64,000 bases of DNA from Ferrimonas sediminum (lineage in GTDB: Bacteria; Pseudomonadota; Gammaproteobacteria; Enterobacterales; Shewanellaceae), in NCBI RefSeq assembly GCF_900100175.1, contig NZ_FNEM01000001.1:434001-498000 (forward strand). Reading direction: 5' to 3'. Of the stretch, positions 52,016 to 61,162 are shown piece by piece; the stretch's first letter is position 1, and every line of letters begins with the position of its first letter. A program made the translations under genes and the position numbers. The notes under the pieces were generated by a model. It searched no databases and was not told where the DNA came from. It saw nothing but the letters and a program-made list of their open reading frames with translations.

Positions 52016-52324
52016 TTAGTCTTTCAGGCTCTGCTTGAACTGGGCCAGGGTGTTGAGCAGCAGTTCCAGCTTCTTCACCAGAGGGGGGAGTTGCTCGGCG
52101 GACGGGGCCGCTTCAAAGGCGTCGAACTCGCCGACGACCTCCTCCAGGTAGGGCATAAACCGGGTGGCGTCGGTTTTAAAACCCTGATCGGCGGTGAAGA
52201 TGCGCTTAAACTTTCCGTGACCATCCTGTTGCAGTTTGTCCAGGTAAGCGTCGGCATCCACCACTTGGCGATAGGCTTGCTGAAAGCTGGCTTTAAACTG
52301 GGCAATGACATTGGTGTACGGCAT
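52016..52324 (-). CDS. Hypothetical helical 102-residue cytosolic protein
   Basis: The protein looks all-helical with long amphipathic segments (NVIAQFKASFQQAYRQVVDA and LPPLVKKLELLLNTLAQFKQ) and no signal or membrane part, so it could be a small helical bundle. A conserved-looking middle (HGKFKRIFTADQGFKTDATR) is basic and may bind nucleic acid or a phosphate; this is a guess. No family recognised. It has its own strong terminator and so is probably a single-gene unit. Confidence 0.72.
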   Translation of the reverse strand: MPYTNVIAQFKASFQQAYRQVVDADAYLDKLQQDGHGKFKRIFTADQGFKTDATRFMPYLEEVVGEFDAFEAAPSAEQLPPLVKKLELLLNTLAQFKQSLKD

Positions 52325-52506
52325 CGGGGCCTCTGTGAACTGTGGAAATACAAAAGGGTGTCTGGGGCTAATTATCCAGTGAAATCACAGCAAATGAAAC
52401 CGTTTTGGGCCGCTCCGGACTGGTGCCCGGCAGGCCGATAGTGCGATAGTGGAGTCATTGGCACCCAAGGGGGCCGTTGTTAACGTTGAGAGTCATGGGA
52501 GAAGCG

Positions 52507-53349
52507 ATGAAGCGGTTGCTGGGAGCGGTATGGGCAGTCTGTGTGGCGGCAGGCGCGGTGGCGGCGCCAACGGACAAACCGCCTTTTTTTCTGGTTAGCG
52601 GAGAACAGGGGCAGGCGTGGTTATTGGGGTCGGTGCACGTGGGGCAGCCGGATTTCTACCCGTTCGCCGAGGTGATTGAGCAGGCCTTTGCCGAGTCTTC
52701 GGTGCTGGCACTGGAGGCCGATACCAATGATCCCCAATTGCCCCGAAAGCTGCAGCCCTATCTGTTTGCCAAGCAGCCGTTGCCGGCACCGCTGGCCGGC
52801 AAGTTGAGCCGGTATTGTCAGAGTCGGGCGATGCAGTGCGATCCCTCACTGGCGCCCTGGATCCTCAGTTCGCAGCTGCTGATGGCGGAGATGGCCAGTT
52901 CCGGCTTCCACTCGGATCAGGGAGTGGAGCACTATTTTTCCAGTCGCCTCGGCAGCAAAAGCTTGTGGGAGCTGGAGGGGATGGCGTTGCAACTGCGGGT
53001 GTTTGACGGCCTGTCGGCCGACACCCAGCATGCCATGCTGGAGGGGGCGATGGAGCCCATGGAGGTCGATGAGCTGATTCAGGCGTGGCGCAGCGGCGAT
53101 CAGGCTACCCTGGCGCGGTTGACCTACGACGACATGGCGCAGGAGCCGGAGGCCTGGCAGGCGTTGATGATCAACCGCAATCAGGGCATGACCCAGACCC
53201 TGGTCGACTGGTTACGCCAGGACGATCGTTTGTTTGTGGTGGTCGGAGCCGGTCATCTGGTGGGGGAACAGAGTATTCCGGCCCTGTTGCAACAGCAGGG
53301 GCTGACGGTCACCGACTGCTGGCAACGTGCCTGCGTGGCTGTCGATTAA
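52507..53349 (+). CDS. TraB/GumN-family protein (TIKI-like fold), exported
   Basis: ATG 52507 with gggagaagcg before it opens a signal peptide (MKRLLGAVWAVCVAAGAVAA). The 280-residue protein has the paired family motifs WLLGSVHVGQPDFYP near residue 38 and FVVVGAGHLVGEQSI near residue 248, plus acidic residues (LALEADTND) in between, as in the TraB/GumN/TIKI fold. Eukaryotic TIKI members are metalloproteases; bacterial ones are mostly uncharacterised. It overlaps the convergent hydrolase gene by four bases. Confidence 0.87.
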   Translation: MKRLLGAVWAVCVAAGAVAAPTDKPPFFLVSGEQGQAWLLGSVHVGQPDFYPFAEVIEQAFAESSVLALEADTNDPQLPRKLQPYLFAKQPLPAPLAGKLSRYCQSRAMQCDPSLAPWILSSQLLMAEMASSGFHSDQGVEHYFSSRLGSKSLWELEGMALQLRVFDGLSADTQHAMLEGAMEPMEVDELIQAWRSGDQATLARLTYDDMAQEPEAWQALMINRNQGMTQTLVDWLRQDDRLFVVVGAGHLVGEQSIPALLQQQGLTVTDCWQRACVAVD

Positions 53350-53882
53350 CCGGCGATCAGACTCTGGATCCAGCGCCAGCCGGTATCGGCGGCCTGGGCG
53401 TCGTAGTTGGGGCTGCGTGGGTTCATAAAGCCGTGTCCCGCGTCGCAGATCTGTACCGAAGCGGGCCAATCCAGTGTGGCGTCACTGACGCCGGCATCGT
53501 CCCGACACAGCAGCAGGTGGGTGGTCACCGGCAGCGGCTCCAGCGGCAGCTCGTTGCCGTAGATCATCAGCACCCGCTGCACTTGAGGAAAGGACCGGCG
53601 CCGAAGCAGTTGCGCAATGGCGTTGGCGCCGGCGCTGAAACCCAGCAGCGTTACCGGCTCTGGGTGGCATTCCAACCAGGCTTCCAGCTTGTCGACGTAG
53701 CCCGGCTTGCTGCAACGGCACAGGAAATAGTCGTAGGCCTGCTGTTCATCGGCAAAGGCAAATGGCTGGCCGGCGTAGGGATCCAGAAGCTGACAGTCGC
53801 CGGCAACGTCGGTGAGCCGCTCAATGCGGGCTGTCAAAGTAGAGTGTTGGCCCCAGATATCGGTGACCCAAAGCAGAGACAT
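53346..53882 (-). CDS. Alpha/beta-hydrolase family protein (dienelactone hydrolase-like)
   Basis: The 178-residue protein is a small alpha/beta hydrolase: the nucleophile elbow GFSAGANAI, an Asp in LLCRDDAGVSDATLDWP and the His in CDAGHGFMNPRS near the C-terminus make a full triad. The sequence DAGHGFMNP is typical of dienelactone hydrolase-like enzymes, although this one is shorter than the usual 230 residues. Likely cytosolic. Substrate unknown. Confidence 0.8.
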   Translation of the reverse strand: MSLLWVTDIWGQHSTLTARIERLTDVAGDCQLLDPYAGQPFAFADEQQAYDYFLCRCSKPGYVDKLEAWLECHPEPVTLLGFSAGANAIAQLLRRRSFPQVQRVLMIYGNELPLEPLPVTTHLLLCRDDAGVSDATLDWPASVQICDAGHGFMNPRSPNYDAQAADTGWRWIQSLIAG

Positions 53883-53960
53883 GCGGTGTCCTCCAAGGTG
53901 TGTTGCCGCGATTGTACTAGAAAATGGTCGCAGCGGGGATCCGTTGCCCCGCCGCCGCGA

Positions 53961-54974
53961 TCAGTTCAGGTGAAGATCGATGGGGGTTTTACTGGTTTTG
54001 CCGCCCACCTCACGCACCAGCCGGGGTACCAGAAAGCCGGGCAGGGCATCCAGCATCCCGGCCATCAGTTGCCGGGCACGCTGTTCCGCCAGGTCATAAT
54101 GGGCGGCGCCGTCCACCTTATCCAACAGGTGCAGGTAATAGGGCAGGATGCCGGCGGCAAACAGGGATTCGCTCAGGGCCACCTGGGTGCTCACCGTGTC
54201 GTTGACCCCCTTCAGCAGGACCGATTGGTTGAGCAGGGTGACTCCGGCCTGTTGCAGGCGTTTAAGCCGCTCGGTTAACCCTTCACTGATCTCATTGGCG
54301 TGGTTGATGTGCAGCACCAGCACCACCTTCAGTCGCGTGTTGGCCAGCAGTTCAGTTAGCTGGGGAGTCAGCCGGGCGGGGATCACCACCGGCAGCCGGC
54401 TGTGGATCCGCAGCCGGACCAAGTTGGGGTTGGCTTCCAGACGCCGGATCAGGCGGCTCAGGTGGTTGTCTTTGGCCATCAACGGGTCACCGCCGGACAG
54501 AATCACCTCATTGAGGTTGGGATCCTGCTGCAGATAGTCCAGGGCCTGCTCCAGTGCCTGGCCACCGAGTTGGTTGTCCTGGTAGGGAAAATGGCGTCGG
54601 AAACAGTAGCGGCAGTTCACCGCGCACCCGCCCTTGAGCATCAGCAGTGCCCGGCTGCGGTATTTATGCAGGATGCCGGGAACCGCCGCCTGTTGCTCCT
54701 GCAGCGGGTCGGGGCTGAATCCGGGCACCGTGGCGAACTCTTCGGCCTGGGGCAGCACCTGCAACAGCAGTGGATCCCTGGGGTTTCCCGCTTCCATGGC
54801 GGCCACAAACGGGCGCGGTACCCGCATGGGAAACAGGCGCCGGGCAGCGATGTGTTGCTCAAAATCAGCGGGGTTGAGATCCAGTGCCTGAAGCAGAAGT
54901 TTGGGATCTGTGTACGCTTGTGCCAACTCCTGTTGCCAGCAATCGTGCAAATTTAGGGGATTTCGGGTTATCAT
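53961..54974 (-). CDS. epmB: EF-P (R)-beta-lysine synthesis protein EpmB
   Basis: EpmB is a radical-SAM 2,3-aminomutase that makes (R)-beta-lysine for modification of elongation factor P. The 337-residue protein has the cluster motif CAVNCRYCF (Cys117, Cys121, Cys124), the preceding [14 protein letters not shown] and PLP-binding features shared with lysine 2,3-aminomutase ([12 protein letters not shown]). It is divergent from efp with 41 bases between the starts, so the two share one promoter region; epmA lies downstream of efp. Confidence 0.94.
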   Translation of the reverse strand: MITRNPLNLHDCWQQELAQAYTDPKLLLQALDLNPADFEQHIAARRLFPMRVPRPFVAAMEAGNPRDPLLLQVLPQAEEFATVPGFSPDPLQEQQAAVPGILHKYRSRALLMLKGGCAVNCRYCFRRHFPYQDNQLGGQALEQALDYLQQDPNLNEVILSGGDPLMAKDNHLSRLIRRLEANPNLVRLRIHSRLPVVIPARLTPQLTELLANTRLKVVLVLHINHANEISEGLTERLKRLQQAGVTLLNQSVLLKGVNDTVSTQVALSESLFAAGILPYYLHLLDKVDGAAHYDLAEQRARQLMAGMLDALPGFLVPRLVREVGGKTSKTPIDLHLN

Positions 54975-55015
54975 TTACCGTTAGACGTCAAAACGACCTG
55001 TTGGAAGAGAAAATA

Positions 55016-55588
55016 ATGGCTTCTTACTCAACGAACGAATTTCGCTCCGGCCTTAAGATAATGCTGGATGGCGAGCCGTGCAACATCATTGAGAACGAGT
55101 TTGTAAAACCGGGTAAGGGCCAAGCCTTTAACCGAGTGAAAATTCGCAAATTACTGTCTGGCAAAGTCCTGGAGAAAACCTTCAAGTCCGGTGAATCCGT
55201 GACCGCCGCCGACGTAATGGATCATGAACTGGCCTACCTGTACAACGATGGCGAGTTCTGGCACTTCATGAACAACGACACTTTTGAGCAGGTTGCGGCG
55301 GACGCGAAAGCGGTAGCCGATGCGGAAAAGTGGCTGGTTGAGCAGGATGTGTGCACCATTACCGTGTGGGACGATAACCCGATTGTGGTGACTCCGCCTA
55401 ACTTTGTTAGCCTGGAAGTGACCGAGACCGATCCGGGTCTCAAGGGCGACACCCAGGGCACCGGCGGCAAGCCTGCCACCCTGGCCACCGGCGCCGTCGT
55501 GCGCGTGCCTCTGTTCATTCAGATTGGCGAAGTGGTGAAAGTGGATACCCGTACCGGCGAATACGTCGAGCGCGTTCGCACCAAGTAA
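55016..55588 (+). CDS. efp: Elongation factor P
   Basis: EF-P relieves ribosomes stalled at polyproline stretches. I start at ATG 55016, giving the usual 190 residues. The first domain has the tip loop KPGKGQAF with Lys34, the residue that receives beta-lysine from EpmA; the OB domains follow ([32 protein letters not shown]). Having epmB, efp and epmA side by side gives the whole modification pathway in one place. Confidence 0.97.
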   Translation: MASYSTNEFRSGLKIMLDGEPCNIIENEFVKPGKGQAFNRVKIRKLLSGKVLEKTFKSGESVTAADVMDHELAYLYNDGEFWHFMNNDTFEQVAADAKAVADAEKWLVEQDVCTITVWDDNPIVVTPPNFVSLEVTETDPGLKGDTQGTGGKPATLATGAVVRVPLFIQIGEVVKVDTRTGEYVERVRTK

Positions 55589-55612
55589 GACCGCGGTGCC
55601 AACCAGACCAGA

Positions 55613-55637
55613 AGCGGGCCCAGGCCCGCTTTTTTTG
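55613..55637 (+). terminator. Terminator of efp
   Basis: An 8-bp stem (agcgggcc/ggcccgct, loop ca) is followed by a run of seven T residues. Confidence 0.9.
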
Positions 55638-55651
55638 TTGCGGAGAGTGAG

Positions 55652-55915
55652 ATGAGAGCCCCATTGTTAGTGTTGTTGCTGCTGGCCGGTTGCCAGGCGC
55701 CGATGACGCCGGAGCAGGCAGAGCGGCACCAGGCCCGCATGGCCAGGCAGAGCGCCATCGAGCAGCAAGCCCCGAAAGTCAGTAATACCCTGGGGCAGCG
55801 TCAGGCTACCGGCGCAGAGTGCGAGGTGGCCGACGGCAGTCGTTGCGTGATCTGGGGGGAGCTGCCGGTGGGTTCCGGCTGTCGCTGTGATGGTAAAGAG
55901 GGGATGGTACGATGA
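55652..55915 (+). CDS. Small Cys-containing lipoprotein overlapping epmA
   Basis: The 87-residue protein has a lipoprotein signal ([17 protein letters not shown], lipobox LLAGC), a helical Gln/Ala/Arg-rich middle and a Cys-rich end ([23 protein letters not shown]). Ggagagtgag precedes the ATG. Its stop overlaps the epmA start (ATGA), so epmA translation depends on it. It lies just behind the efp terminator. I do not recognise the family and see no reason why an envelope protein should be tied to EF-P modification. Confidence 0.72.
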   Translation: MRAPLLVLLLLAGCQAPMTPEQAERHQARMARQSAIEQQAPKVSNTLGQRQATGAECEVADGSRCVIWGELPVGSGCRCDGKEGMVR

Positions 55916-56877
55916 GCTGGCAACCCAGTGCGGAAATCGCCATGCTGAAACGACGCAGTGCCCTGCTGGCGACCATTCGTGGCTTTTTCGAGTCCCGGGG
56001 CGTTCTGGAGGTGGAGACGCCGGCGCTGTCCCAGGGGGCCGTGACCGATGTGCACCTGCACAGCTTCAGTACCCGGTTTGTCGGACCTGGCATGGCCCAG
56101 GGCGTGGATCTGTACCTGGTAACGTCGCCGGAGTTTCATATGAAGCGCCTGCTGGCGGCGGGCAGCGGTCCCATCTTTCAGTTGGGCAAGAGTTTTCGTA
56201 ACGAGGAGGCCGGCCGGTTTCACAATCCGGAGTTCACCATGCTGGAGTGGTACCGGCCCGGCTTTGATCACCACCGCCTGATGGACGAGATGGCGGAGTT
56301 GCTGACGCTGGTGCTGGGTACGGCCAGTGCAGACCGCATCACCTATCAACAGGCATTTTTGACTGAGGTGGGGGTTGATCCGCTGCTGCGGGATTTGGCG
56401 GCGCTGCGTCACAGCTGTCATCAGCATGGGCTGGGGGATCTCGCCGAGCAGGAACAGGATGTCGACACCTTGCTGCAACTGCTGTTTTCTGTGGTGGTCG
56501 AGCCGGCCATCGGCCAGAAGCAGCCGTGCTTTGTGTACGATTTCCCGGCCTCCCAGGCGGCTCTGGCCCGCATCAGTCAGCAGGACTCGCGGGTGGCGGA
56601 GCGGTTTGAGGTGTACTTCAAGGGGATTGAGCTGGCCAATGGTTTCCATGAGCTCAGTGACGGTGATGAGCAACTGGCCCGGTTTGAGCAGGACAACGCT
56701 TACCGCAGCCGGCATGGATTGCCGCTTCGCCCTATTGACATGCACCTGATCGAGGCGCTGCGGGCCGGCTTTCCCGATTGCGCCGGTGTGGCGATGGGGA
56801 TCGATCGCCTGGTGATGCTGGCGCTGCAGGCCGATCACATCGATCAGGTGATCGCTTTTCCTGTCTTTAAGGCGTAA
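55912..56877 (+). CDS. epmA: EF-P lysine lysyltransferase EpmA
   Basis: EpmA (GenX/PoxA/YjeA) is a shortened class II lysyl-tRNA synthetase that attaches (R)-beta-lysine to EF-P. The 321-residue protein has the catalytic core only, without the tRNA anticodon-binding domain: [54 protein letters not shown] (motif 2), and [14 protein letters not shown] (motif 3). It overlaps the small lipoprotein gene by four bases. Confidence 0.95.
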   Translation: MSWQPSAEIAMLKRRSALLATIRGFFESRGVLEVETPALSQGAVTDVHLHSFSTRFVGPGMAQGVDLYLVTSPEFHMKRLLAAGSGPIFQLGKSFRNEEAGRFHNPEFTMLEWYRPGFDHHRLMDEMAELLTLVLGTASADRITYQQAFLTEVGVDPLLRDLAALRHSCHQHGLGDLAEQEQDVDTLLQLLFSVVVEPAIGQKQPCFVYDFPASQAALARISQQDSRVAERFEVYFKGIELANGFHELSDGDEQLARFEQDNAYRSRHGLPLRPIDMHLIEALRAGFPDCAGVAMGIDRLVMLALQADHIDQVIAFPVFKA

Positions 56878-57002
56878 GCCTCCGGCGGATAATGGGTAAC
56901 AGTTGTTTACGTTTTTTGTCTGCCTGAGTTAACGGAATGTGTCTTGCTGCCGGACAGGATTCCTTTTACCATTGATGGTGAATTCGATTTTTCGTGGATA
57001 GC

Positions 57003-57281
57003 ATGAGTTACAGGACGACTCTGACAAAACTGATGATGCTTTGGGTACTGGTGCTGTCACTGGTTGGCCCGGCTCATGCTGTCCAGCATTTCGATCACCA
57101 TCAGGACCTGGTGAACTGCGCCTGGTGTTTCCACGGTGATCAACACGGCAAGTCCCTGACGCCATCGCTGCCGGTATTGCCGGTTGTTTCCGGTATCGAC
57201 TGGGTCGAAGGGGCGGATGTTGATGCTCCGGCCCTGGCACCTCGTCGCAGCAGTCCTATTCGCGCCCCCCCTCTCGCCTGA
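57003..57281 (+). CDS. Small exported His/Cys-rich protein at the head of the zinc operon
   Basis: ATG 57003 is used; GTG 56994 is possible. The 92-residue product has a signal peptide (LTKLMMLWVLVLSLVGPAHA) followed by a probable metal site HFDHHQDLVNCAWCFHGDQH with five His and two Cys. It resembles short DUF2607-type proteins found with zinc-uptake genes in Vibrio and Shewanella. It precedes the porin, binding-protein and permease genes in the same direction. A zinc-chaperone role in the periplasm is inferred. Confidence 0.65.
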   Translation: MSYRTTLTKLMMLWVLVLSLVGPAHAVQHFDHHQDLVNCAWCFHGDQHGKSLTPSLPVLPVVSGIDWVEGADVDAPALAPRRSSPIRAPPLA

Positions 57282-57357
57282 GTTCCACCTCGCCATTAGT
57301 CCCAAACAGTTTTTATCGCCCCACGCGGGCGAGGCTTAGTGCAACTTAGGAAAAATC

Positions 57358-58524
57358 ATGAAATTGAATGCTGTAATGGCAGGCTTGGTTGTAGCCTGCG
57401 CACACTCCGTGGCCGTAGCGGCCGACTCTCCGGCGATCAGTGTGATTCTGGATGGCTACTATCAGGATGGCGCCCGTGCCCTGGGTGCCCGTGAAGACGG
57501 CTTTGGCCTGGGTGAGACCGAGCTGGCGCTCAGCGGCGCCATCGACGATCAGTTCTACGGTAAGGCCACCGTGGTGCTGGCCACTGAAGGCAGCGACACC
57601 GAGGTGGAGCTGGAAGAGGCGTTTATTCAGACCCTGGCGTTGCCGGCGGGCTTATCCATGAGGGCAGGACGTTTTACTGCCGATCTGGGCTACCTCAACA
57701 ACCAGCACCTGCACACCGATTCGTTTGTGGAGCGTCCGGCGGTGTACCGGGCGTTTCTGGGCGGTCACTACTTTGACGATGGTCTGCGCCTGAACTGGGT
57801 GGCCCCCACCGACGTGTACTGGACCCTGGGTCTGGAAGGCTTCAGTGGCGATAACCTGCAGGCCGAAGGCCTGGAAGATCCGAAATCCGTCGGCGTGTAC
57901 CACCTGTACTCCAAGTTCGGTGGTGACTGGGGTACCGATCACAGCTGGCAGTTGGGTCTGTCCTGGTTGCGCAACGAAAACGGCCAGGGCCACCTGGAGG
58001 AGCACGAAGAGGAGGAGCATGAGGAGGAGGCCGATGACGAACACGGCCATTCCCACAGCGCCAGCCTCACCGGCCGTGACCTGTACGTCGTGGATGCGGT
58101 GTACAAGTGGGCCCCCAACGGCAACTACAAGAACAACTTCCTGACCCTGTCCGGCGAATACCTGTATATGGACAAGCCGTTTGAACAGGCCGGTGGCGAG
58201 GAGAACATTCCGGGTAACTACGATGGCTGGTACCTGTCCGCTGTGTACCAGTTTAGCCCCAAGTGGTCTGCCGGCCTGCGTTATGGTGAAGTCAGCGCTG
58301 CCATGGCCCACGAAGAGGAGCTTGACGGTCAGCACCATCTCCACTTCGAGGATGGCAAAGTGAAGGAAACCGAAGCCATGGTGGCCTGGCATCATAGCCA
58401 CTTCTCCACGGTTCGTTTTCAGTACACTCATCAGAGCGATGATCTCTATGAATCTGCCGATGATCACATCCTGACCCTGCAATTTGTCATGGCATTAGGA
58501 GCTCACGGTGCGCATCAGTTCTAA
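57358..58524 (+). CDS. Outer-membrane porin-like protein with His/Glu-rich loop (zinc operon)
   Basis: Agga lies eight bases before the ATG. The 388-residue protein has a signal peptide (MKLNAVMAGLVVACAHSVAVA) and a phosphate-porin-like barrel (LGETELALSGAIDDQFYGKATVVLA, GLSMRAGRFTADLGYLNNQH, ending LTLQFVMALGAHGAHQF). A loop near residue 215 is an acidic, His-containing run (HLEEHEEEEHEEEADDEHGHSHS), and more His lie in DGQHHLHFEDG. Such a loop can gather Zn(II). Position before the binding-protein gene, which starts inside its last codons, supports a zinc channel. Confidence 0.8.
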   Translation: MKLNAVMAGLVVACAHSVAVAADSPAISVILDGYYQDGARALGAREDGFGLGETELALSGAIDDQFYGKATVVLATEGSDTEVELEEAFIQTLALPAGLSMRAGRFTADLGYLNNQHLHTDSFVERPAVYRAFLGGHYFDDGLRLNWVAPTDVYWTLGLEGFSGDNLQAEGLEDPKSVGVYHLYSKFGGDWGTDHSWQLGLSWLRNENGQGHLEEHEEEEHEEEADDEHGHSHSASLTGRDLYVVDAVYKWAPNGNYKNNFLTLSGEYLYMDKPFEQAGGEENIPGNYDGWYLSAVYQFSPKWSAGLRYGEVSAAMAHEEELDGQHHLHFEDGKVKETEAMVAWHHSHFSTVRFQYTHQSDDLYESADDHILTLQFVMALGAHGAHQF

Positions 58525-59419
58525 ACTGTGGATGCCTGCCATGGCGGCGCTGCTTGCAGCGCCCCAGGCGTGGGCCATGAACATCTTTACCTGTGAGCCT
58601 GAGTACGCTGCTCTGGCCCGCGAACTGGCGCCTCAGGCGTCAGTCTTCAGCGCCACCTCGGCGATGCAGGATCCCCACCATGTGCAGGCCAGGCCCAGCC
58701 TGATTGCCAAGATGCGCCGGGCGGATCTGGTGATCTGCGCCGGTGCCGAGCTGGAGGTTGGCTGGCTGCCGATGCTGCAGATGAAGGCCAACAACCCGGA
58801 TATCCGCGATGGCCAGCCGGGCATGTTCTACACCGCATCGGTGGTAGAGCCGTTGGGCAAGCTGGAGAAGGTTGACCGCAGCATGGGCGATGTCCATGCC
58901 GGTGGTAACCCGCATTTCCATTTTTCGCCACCCCGAATGCAGGCCATCGCCGAGGCGGTGACCGACAAGCTGGTGCAGCTGGATCCTGACAGTCAGGCAC
59001 TGTATCAGCAGCGCTTGGAGGCGTTCAGCCAACGCTGGCAGCTGGCGATCGGGGAGTGGGAGCGCCGGGCGGCACCGCTGAAAGGCAAAAAGGTGATCGC
59101 CTATCACTCCAGTTTCCAGTACCTGTTTGACTGGCTGGGAATGGAGCAGGTTGGCGATCTGGAGCCAAAACCCGGGCTGCCACCCACTACCGGGCACCTT
59201 GCGCAGCTGCTGAAGCTAACCGAGTCCACCCCTGTCATGGCCGTGATCTATACCGGTTACCAGGATGATCGCGGTGCCCATTGGCTGGGTAAGCGCGCCA
59301 ACCTGCCGGTGGTGCAGTTACCCTTCGGTCCAGGTGTGGATGGCGTCGATGATCTGTTCCAGCTTTATGACACCAATATCACCTTGCTGCTGACGGCGAT
59401 GGAGAAGAGCGATGTTTGA
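58508..59419 (+). CDS. Zn/Mn-type ABC transporter substrate-binding protein (ZnuA/TroA family)
   Basis: GTG 58508, six bases after aggag, starts 17 bases inside the porin gene. The 303-residue protein has a signal peptide (about residues 1-23) and the cluster A-I pattern: metal-ligand His in DPHHVQARPS and GNPHFHFSP, IAYHSSFQYLFDWLGM, and an acidic ligand near GYQDD. The typical long His-rich loop of ZnuA is absent. It captures Zn(II) (or Mn) in the periplasm and hands it to the permease encoded next, which overlaps it by eight bases. Confidence 0.9.
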   Translation: MRISSKLWMPAMAALLAAPQAWAMNIFTCEPEYAALARELAPQASVFSATSAMQDPHHVQARPSLIAKMRRADLVICAGAELEVGWLPMLQMKANNPDIRDGQPGMFYTASVVEPLGKLEKVDRSMGDVHAGGNPHFHFSPPRMQAIAEAVTDKLVQLDPDSQALYQQRLEAFSQRWQLAIGEWERRAAPLKGKKVIAYHSSFQYLFDWLGMEQVGDLEPKPGLPPTTGHLAQLLKLTESTPVMAVIYTGYQDDRGAHWLGKRANLPVVQLPFGPGVDGVDDLFQLYDTNITLLLTAMEKSDV

Positions 59420-60197
59420 TCTCACCATGTTCAGCATTTTGCTGCCGGCGTTGGCGGCCGGCACCCTGGTGCTGGCCAGCCATGTGGTCATGGGGCGGCA
59501 GGTGTTGGCTCGGGGGATCATCTTTATCGATTTGGCCATTGCTCAGATCGCCGCTCTGGGGGCGGTGTTCGCTTCCACTCATCATGATTTGGCCCACCTC
59601 CCCGGTTCCGGTTTGTGGATGCCCTTGTTGTTTGCCTTGGCCGGGGCCGGGGTGATAGCCCTGCTGGAGAAGCATGCCAAGGCGGAGCTGGAGGCGATGA
59701 TCGGTTGCCTTTACGTGTTGTCGGCGGTGGCGGCCATGCTGGTGCTGGCCAAGGATCCCCATGGCGGAGAGTTGCTCAAACAGCTGCTCTCCGGTCAGAT
59801 TTTGTGGACTGACTGGCCAGCGCTAACCTTGCCTGGGCTGTGTACCGCATTGGTGCTTGGATTGTTGCTGTGGCGGCCGGGGTTGCTCAGTGGCCGTGCC
59901 TTTTACCCGCTGTTCGCCTTGATGATCACTTTTTCGGTGCAGCTGGTTGGGGTCTATCTGGTGTTTTCCAGCTTGATCCTGCCGGCACTGGCGGTTAATC
60001 GCCTTAAGGGCAGCAGGGCACTGGTACTGGGTTATGGCACCGGTCTAAGCGGCTATCTGGTTGGATTATGGGTTTCAGCCACCTGGGATCTCCCCTCGGG
60101 CGCCACCATCGTCTGTGTCCTGGCAGCGGTGTGTGCCTTGGTGCGCCTCACCCTGGCCAGGGGCGAACAGCTGACCCAGGTTCGTCATGGCGGCTGA
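59412..60197 (+). CDS. Metal ABC transporter permease (ZnuB/ABC-3 family)
   Basis: The 261-residue protein has about eight helices with the ABC-3 motifs ALAAGTLVLASHVVMGRQVLARGIIFIDLAIAQIAALG, LYVLSAVAAMLVL and SLILPALAVNRLKGSR. Its start overlaps the binding-protein gene by eight bases. No ATPase (ZnuC-like) gene follows; the operon ends at a strong terminator 8 bases after the stop. The permease must therefore use an ATPase encoded elsewhere or not be functional alone. Confidence 0.9.
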   Translation: MFDLTMFSILLPALAAGTLVLASHVVMGRQVLARGIIFIDLAIAQIAALGAVFASTHHDLAHLPGSGLWMPLLFALAGAGVIALLEKHAKAELEAMIGCLYVLSAVAAMLVLAKDPHGGELLKQLLSGQILWTDWPALTLPGLCTALVLGLLLWRPGLLSGRAFYPLFALMITFSVQLVGVYLVFSSLILPALAVNRLKGSRALVLGYGTGLSGYLVGLWVSATWDLPSGATIVCVLAAVCALVRLTLARGEQLTQVRHGG

Positions 60198-60204
60198 GGC
60201 AGAA

Positions 60205-60231
60205 AGAGCGGCCCTGGGCCGCTCTTTTTTT
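60205..60231 (+). terminator. Terminator of the zinc operon
   Basis: A 9-bp stem (agagcggcc/ggccgctct, loop ctg) is followed by seven T residues. Confidence 0.9.
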
Positions 60232-60242
60232 AGCAGAGATCC

Positions 60243-60716
60243 CTAGTCGTCGATGGTCTGGGACTGCAGATAGTTCTGGATGCCCATCTTGTCGATCAGC
60301 TCCAGTTGGGTCTCCAGCCAGTCCACGTGTTCCTCTTCCTCCTCGAGGATATCATCCAGTAGCTCGCCACTGACGTAGTCGCGTACCGATTTACAGTAGG
60401 TTATCGCTTCCCGCAGATCCTGGATGGCGTCCATCTCCAGGGCCAGGTCGCACTCCAACATCTCTTTGGTGTTCTCACCGATGCGCAGCTTGCCCAGACT
60501 TTGCAGGTTGGGTAGCCCCTCCAGGAACAGAATCCGCTCGATCAACTTGTCGGCGTGCTTCATTTCGTCGATGGACTCGTCGTACTCCTTCTTGGCAATT
60601 TTTTTCAGACCCCAGTCTTTGTACATCCGCGCGTGAAGGAAGTATTGGTTGATGGCGATGAGCTCGTTAAACAGAATCTTGTTCAGGTGGGTGATGACTT
60701 TCGGGTCAGCTTTCAT
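60243..60716 (-). CDS. bfr: Bacterioferritin
   Basis: Bacterioferritin stores iron as a ferric core in a 24-subunit shell with haem between subunit pairs. The 157-residue protein has the ferroxidase ligands Glu18, Glu51 and His54, later Glu and His in [11 protein letters not shown], and the haem ligand Met52 ([20 protein letters not shown]). It lies 102 bases downstream of bfd, same strand, under a Fur box. A Bfd-Bfr pair releases stored iron. Confidence 0.96.
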   Translation of the reverse strand: MKADPKVITHLNKILFNELIAINQYFLHARMYKDWGLKKIAKKEYDESIDEMKHADKLIERILFLEGLPNLQSLGKLRIGENTKEMLECDLALEMDAIQDLREAITYCKSVRDYVSGELLDDILEEEEEHVDWLETQLELIDKMGIQNYLQSQTIDD

Positions 60717-60818
60717 GTTTGTGCTCTTCTAGTGGGGAAGATAAATAAGCATAGAAGAGCCGACTGAGCTGTCAAAACAGGCAGACTAGGGGGGAAGGGC
60801 GTTACGGAGCCTGCGGAA

Positions 60819-61010
60819 TCAGGCGACTTCGTAGTAGCAGGGCTCCTTGTCCATCTGCGACTGAATCACCTCCAGAGTGGCCTGAATGCAGCGGCCGCAT
60901 TCACTGCCCACACCGAGCTTTTGCTTCAGCGTCTTAACGTCCACAGCACCATCCGATACCGCTTGGCGAACCTGTTTTTCTGTAACGGCGTGGCAGATGC
61001 AAACGTACAT
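60819..61010 (-). CDS. bfd: Bacterioferritin-associated ferredoxin
   Basis: Bfd is a small [2Fe-2S] protein that reduces the bacterioferritin core so iron can be released. I start at ATG 61010, giving 63 residues, the family size; an upstream start would include the Fur-box region. The four cluster Cys are Cys4, Cys6, Cys38 and Cys41 (MYVCICHAVTEKQV; GSECGRC). It is first in the bfd-bfr unit. Confidence 0.94.
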   Translation of the reverse strand: MYVCICHAVTEKQVRQAVSDGAVDVKTLKQKLGVGSECGRCIQATLEVIQSQMDKEPCYYEVA

Positions 61011-61049
61011 GGTGCAGATAACCTCATTAACGACTTTGCCAAAATTGTA

Positions 61050-61068
61050 AATGCTAATAATTCTCATG
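61050..61068 (-). promoter_or_regulatory. Fur box upstream of bfd
   Basis: On the minus strand tgagaattattagca (plus 61052-61066) matches the 7-1-7 Fur consensus tgataatNattatca with two mismatches. It is centred about 50 bp before the bfd ATG. Bfd is commonly Fur-repressed. Confidence 0.72.
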
Positions 61069-61162
61069 TCCAATTCGTTTTGGATGTAAATTTGGCATTT
61101 GTTAGGTTTTGTAGTTATAAAAATATGTGATGTCTATCTATGAAAGTGAAAGGAACTGACGA

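Noticed and set aside
53085-54278. A 397-codon rightward open frame over TraB, hydrolase and epmB
   Set aside because: It crosses three well-supported genes in other frames and has no domain or ribosome site.
56881-57002. Possible Zur box before the zinc operon (gtaacagttgtttac)
   Set aside because: Only the outer bases are symmetric and it lacks the AT-rich core of gammaproteobacterial Zur sites.
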